Shown: piece after piece, positions 62,159-64,000 of the stretch
Position numbering within the stretch: the first letter of the stretch is position 1
Layout of the letters: every line of letters starts with the position of its first letter
Assembly: GCF_021215455.1 (NCBI RefSeq)
Contig: NZ_JAJPWV010000002.1
Location: 806,001 to 870,000 of the forward strand
Direction: 5' to 3'
From: Mucilaginibacter roseus
GTDB taxonomy: Bacteria > Bacteroidota > Bacteroidia > Sphingobacteriales > Sphingobacteriaceae
DNA length: 64,000 nucleotides
Translations under genes and position numbers: made by a program
Notes under the pieces: generated by a model
Databases searched by the model: none
Told to the model about the DNA's origin: nothing
Seen by the model: the letters and a program-made list of their open reading frames with translations, nothing else

Positions 62159-63034
62159 ATGAGTCACAGGGCAGGTTTTGTTAGCATTATAGGTAAACCC
62201 AACGCAGGTAAATCAACGCTGATGAACCACCTCGTTGGCGAAAAAATGTCTATCATCACGCCCAAGGCGCAAACTACACGCCATCGCATTTTAGGCATCG
62301 TTAATACGGATGATTACCAGATTGTATTTTCTGATACGCCGGGCATCATCAAGCCACACTACGCCCTGCACGAAAGTATGATGCACCAGGTAGAAGGCTC
62401 CATAGTTGATGCCGACCTGATACTCCTCGTTACAGATATCAACGAAAAACATGATGAGGATGATGTTATCAGGAAACTCCAAGGTTCGTTAGCTCCGCTT
62501 GCCATACTTATTAACAAGATCGATCAGTCCGACGCGGAAGTTGTGAAGCAAAAGGTTGAATACTGGCAGCAAAAGCTTAACCCGAAAGCGATATTTGCCA
62601 TTTCAGCACTGCATGAGCATAACCTTAAGGCTATTATGGATTTTATATTGGAGCACCTGCCCGAGCATCCGCCCTATTATGAAAAAGATGCATTGACTGA
62701 TCGTAACGATCGTTTCTTCGCGTCCGAAATGATACGCGCCCAGGTGTTTAAACAATATAAAAAAGAAATTCCGTACAGCACCGAAGTTATTGTAACGGCA
62801 TTTGTTGAGGGCGAAACACTCCACCGCATCAGCGCTGAAATTATAGTAGAGCGCGATTCGCAGAAGAACATCCTGATCGGCAAAAACGGCGAGATGCTGA
62901 AGATAGTTGGCAAATATGCCCGCCTGGATATGGAGGAATTCTTCCAGCGTAAAGTATTCCTGGAGATGTTTGTAAAGGTAATACCCGACTGGCGCAGCAA
63001 AAAGAACTATTTAAAGAAGTTTGGATACGAATAG
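62159..63034 (+). CDS. era: GTPase Era
   Basis: From the ATG at 62159 (MSHRAGFV) the protein has 291 residues; an in-frame TTG at 62099 lies inside the promoter and is rejected. G1 is GKPNAGKST at 12-20, the effector region PKAQTTRHRI at about 37-46, G3 DTPG, G4 NKID, and the C-terminal KH domain holds GKNGEMLKIVGKYARLDMEE. Era helps mature 16S rRNA and assemble the 30S subunit. It is directly followed by der and shares a promoter region with initiator tRNAs. Confidence 0.97.
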   Translation: MSHRAGFVSIIGKPNAGKSTLMNHLVGEKMSIITPKAQTTRHRILGIVNTDDYQIVFSDTPGIIKPHYALHESMMHQVEGSIVDADLILLVTDINEKHDEDDVIRKLQGSLAPLAILINKIDQSDAEVVKQKVEYWQQKLNPKAIFAISALHEHNLKAIMDFILEHLPEHPPYYEKDALTDRNDRFFASEMIRAQVFKQYKKEIPYSTEVIVTAFVEGETLHRISAEIIVERDSQKNILIGKNGEMLKIVGKYARLDMEEFFQRKVFLEMFVKVIPDWRSKKNYLKKFGYE

Positions 63035-63184
63035 TTAGGAGATAAGATTTAAGAAGCAGGAAGTAAGCGCTAAAAGGTATCTTTGCCTAAAATTTCCGCT
63101 TTCTAATAAATAGTAATTGAATTTGGCTGTAAAATCAATGATAGCATCTTGATTTTTGCAGCCCGATTCTTGATTGATAAGCAA

Positions 63185-64000
63185 ATGAGTAATATAGTAG
63201 CTATAGTAGGACGCCCCAACGTAGGCAAATCAACCCTTTACAACCGTTTAACAGAAACCCGTAAGGCCATTGTTGACGATTTTAGCGGCGTTACGCGCGA
63301 CAGGCACTACGGCGTAGCTGAGTGGACCGACCGTACGTTCACCGTAATTGATACAGGAGGTTACGTAGCCCGGTCAGAGGATGTATTTGAGGCCGCCATA
63401 CGCGAGCAGGTGGTAATAGCCATTGAAGAGGCTACCGTGATAATTTTTATGGTTGATGTTACTACCGGTATAACCGACCTTGATGATGAGATTGCTGCCC
63501 TGTTGCGCAAAAGCAGCAAACCGGTTTTTGTAGTGGTTAACAAGGTAGATAACACCATGCTACAGTCGGACGCAACGATATTCTATAGCCTCGGCCTGGG
63601 TGAGATATTCAACATTTCATCTATGACCGGCTCCGGCACCGGTGAATTGCTTGATGAAGTAATTAAGCATTTTGACGACGAACTGCCCGAGGAGAACAGC
63701 CTACCAAGATACGCTATAGTTGGCCGTCCTAATGTGGGTAAGTCATCTATTATTAACGCTTTACTTGGCCAGCAACGCAATATAGTTACCCCGATTGCCG
63801 GTACCACCCGCGATTCAATCCACATTCGCTATAACCAGTACGGGCACGATTTTATGTTGATTGATACCGCTGGTTTGCGTAAAAAAACCAAGGTCAAGGA
63901 AAATATCGAATTTTACTCGGTAATGCGCACCATTAAGGCACTTGAGGAAGCCGATGTGGTGATATTAATGGTTGACGCGGTGGAAGGCCTGGAAGCACAG
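63185..64000 (+). CDS. der: GTPase Der (EngA), N-terminal part
   Basis: The gene runs off the right edge; 272 codons are present, starting at the ATG at 63185. The first GTPase domain has GRPNVGKST at 9-17, DTGG and NKVD; the second starts GRPNVGKSS at about 181 with DTAG and EEADVVILMVDA. Two linked GTPase domains are unique to Der, a 50S subunit assembly factor. TTTGCAGCCC at 63155-63164, 20 bases before the start, repeats the sequence found at the era and response regulator promoters. Confidence 0.97.
   Translation, partial: MSNIVAIVGRPNVGKSTLYNRLTETRKAIVDDFSGVTRDRHYGVAEWTDRTFTVIDTGGYVARSEDVFEAAIREQVVIAIEEATVIIFMVDVTTGITDLDDEIAALLRKSSKPVFVVVNKVDNTMLQSDATIFYSLGLGEIFNISSMTGSGTGELLDEVIKHFDDELPEENSLPRYAIVGRPNVGKSSIINALLGQQRNIVTPIAGTTRDSIHIRYNQYGHDFMLIDTAGLRKKTKVKENIEFYSVMRTIKALEEADVVILMVDAVEGLEAQ

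Overview
The window looks like chromosomal DNA of a Bacteroidota species, most likely family Sphingobacteriaceae (Mucilaginibacter- or Pedobacter-like). The reasons are the recurrent Bacteroidota promoter element TAnnTTTG shortly before start codons, the near absence of Shine-Dalgarno sequences, phylum-typical families (DUF2911, DUF4834, DUF6249, YfhO, large LmbE-like deacetylases, a Czc-type RND pump fused to a TolC-like part), and an S-adenosylmethionine riboswitch before metH. Genus is an inference; no 16S rRNA gene is present. I see no prophage, insertion sequence, CRISPR array or integrase: this is mostly core genome.

Layout. 1-6.4 kb: edge of a large secreted MG2-like protein, dCTP deaminase, a tightly overlapping operon (phosphopantetheinyl transferase, lipB, SGNH lipoprotein), a single-domain response regulator, and a glycosyltransferase with an LpxH-like phosphoesterase. 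6.4-15 kb: GH3-like adenylating enzyme, lptB, gltX, a histidine kinase with a DinB protein, and a sigma/anti-sigma pair. 15-24.9 kb: DUF2911 protein, an AhpC/AhpD-type peroxide pair, a TetR-TolC-HlyD-MFS drug-efflux operon with two matching operator palindromes, and a secreted LmbE-like deacetylase. 25-33 kb: FtsX-like permease with a hairpin across its start codon, then two small membrane proteins translationally coupled to a sodium:solute symporter, a second convergent sugar-type symporter, and a GapN-type dehydrogenase. 33-43 kb: HAD phosphatase, two tandem paralogous outer-membrane-type proteins, and the SAM-riboswitch metH-metF unit. 43-52 kb: CtpA-like protease, murQ, YfhO membrane protein with two small membrane proteins, uvrB, and a GH43-ricin lipoprotein. 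52-59.4 kb: small ORFs and a divalent-metal RND efflux operon (small acidic secreted protein, pump-TolC fusion, adaptor). 59.5-64 kb: acyltransferase, Crp/Fnr regulator, DUF1330 protein, two tandem initiator tRNA genes, era and the start of der.

Themes. Convergent gene pairs are repeatedly separated by long, nearly loop-less perfect palindromes (29.5, 33.8, 44.5 and 51.6 kb), which probably terminate transcription in both directions. Several genes have a TAnnTTTG box only 6-12 nt before the ATG, implying very short or leaderless mRNAs. The most striking non-coding structure is at 62099-62137: a perfect 14-bp inverted repeat in which each arm carries the -33 element of one promoter and the -7 element of the opposite one, so that the initiator tRNA genes and era share one symmetrical, mutually exclusive promoter. 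Other points of interest are a 42-residue GTG-start membrane protein wedged between two genes, a candidate orphan small RNA near 17.4 kb, and the start-codon hairpin of the FtsX-like gene.
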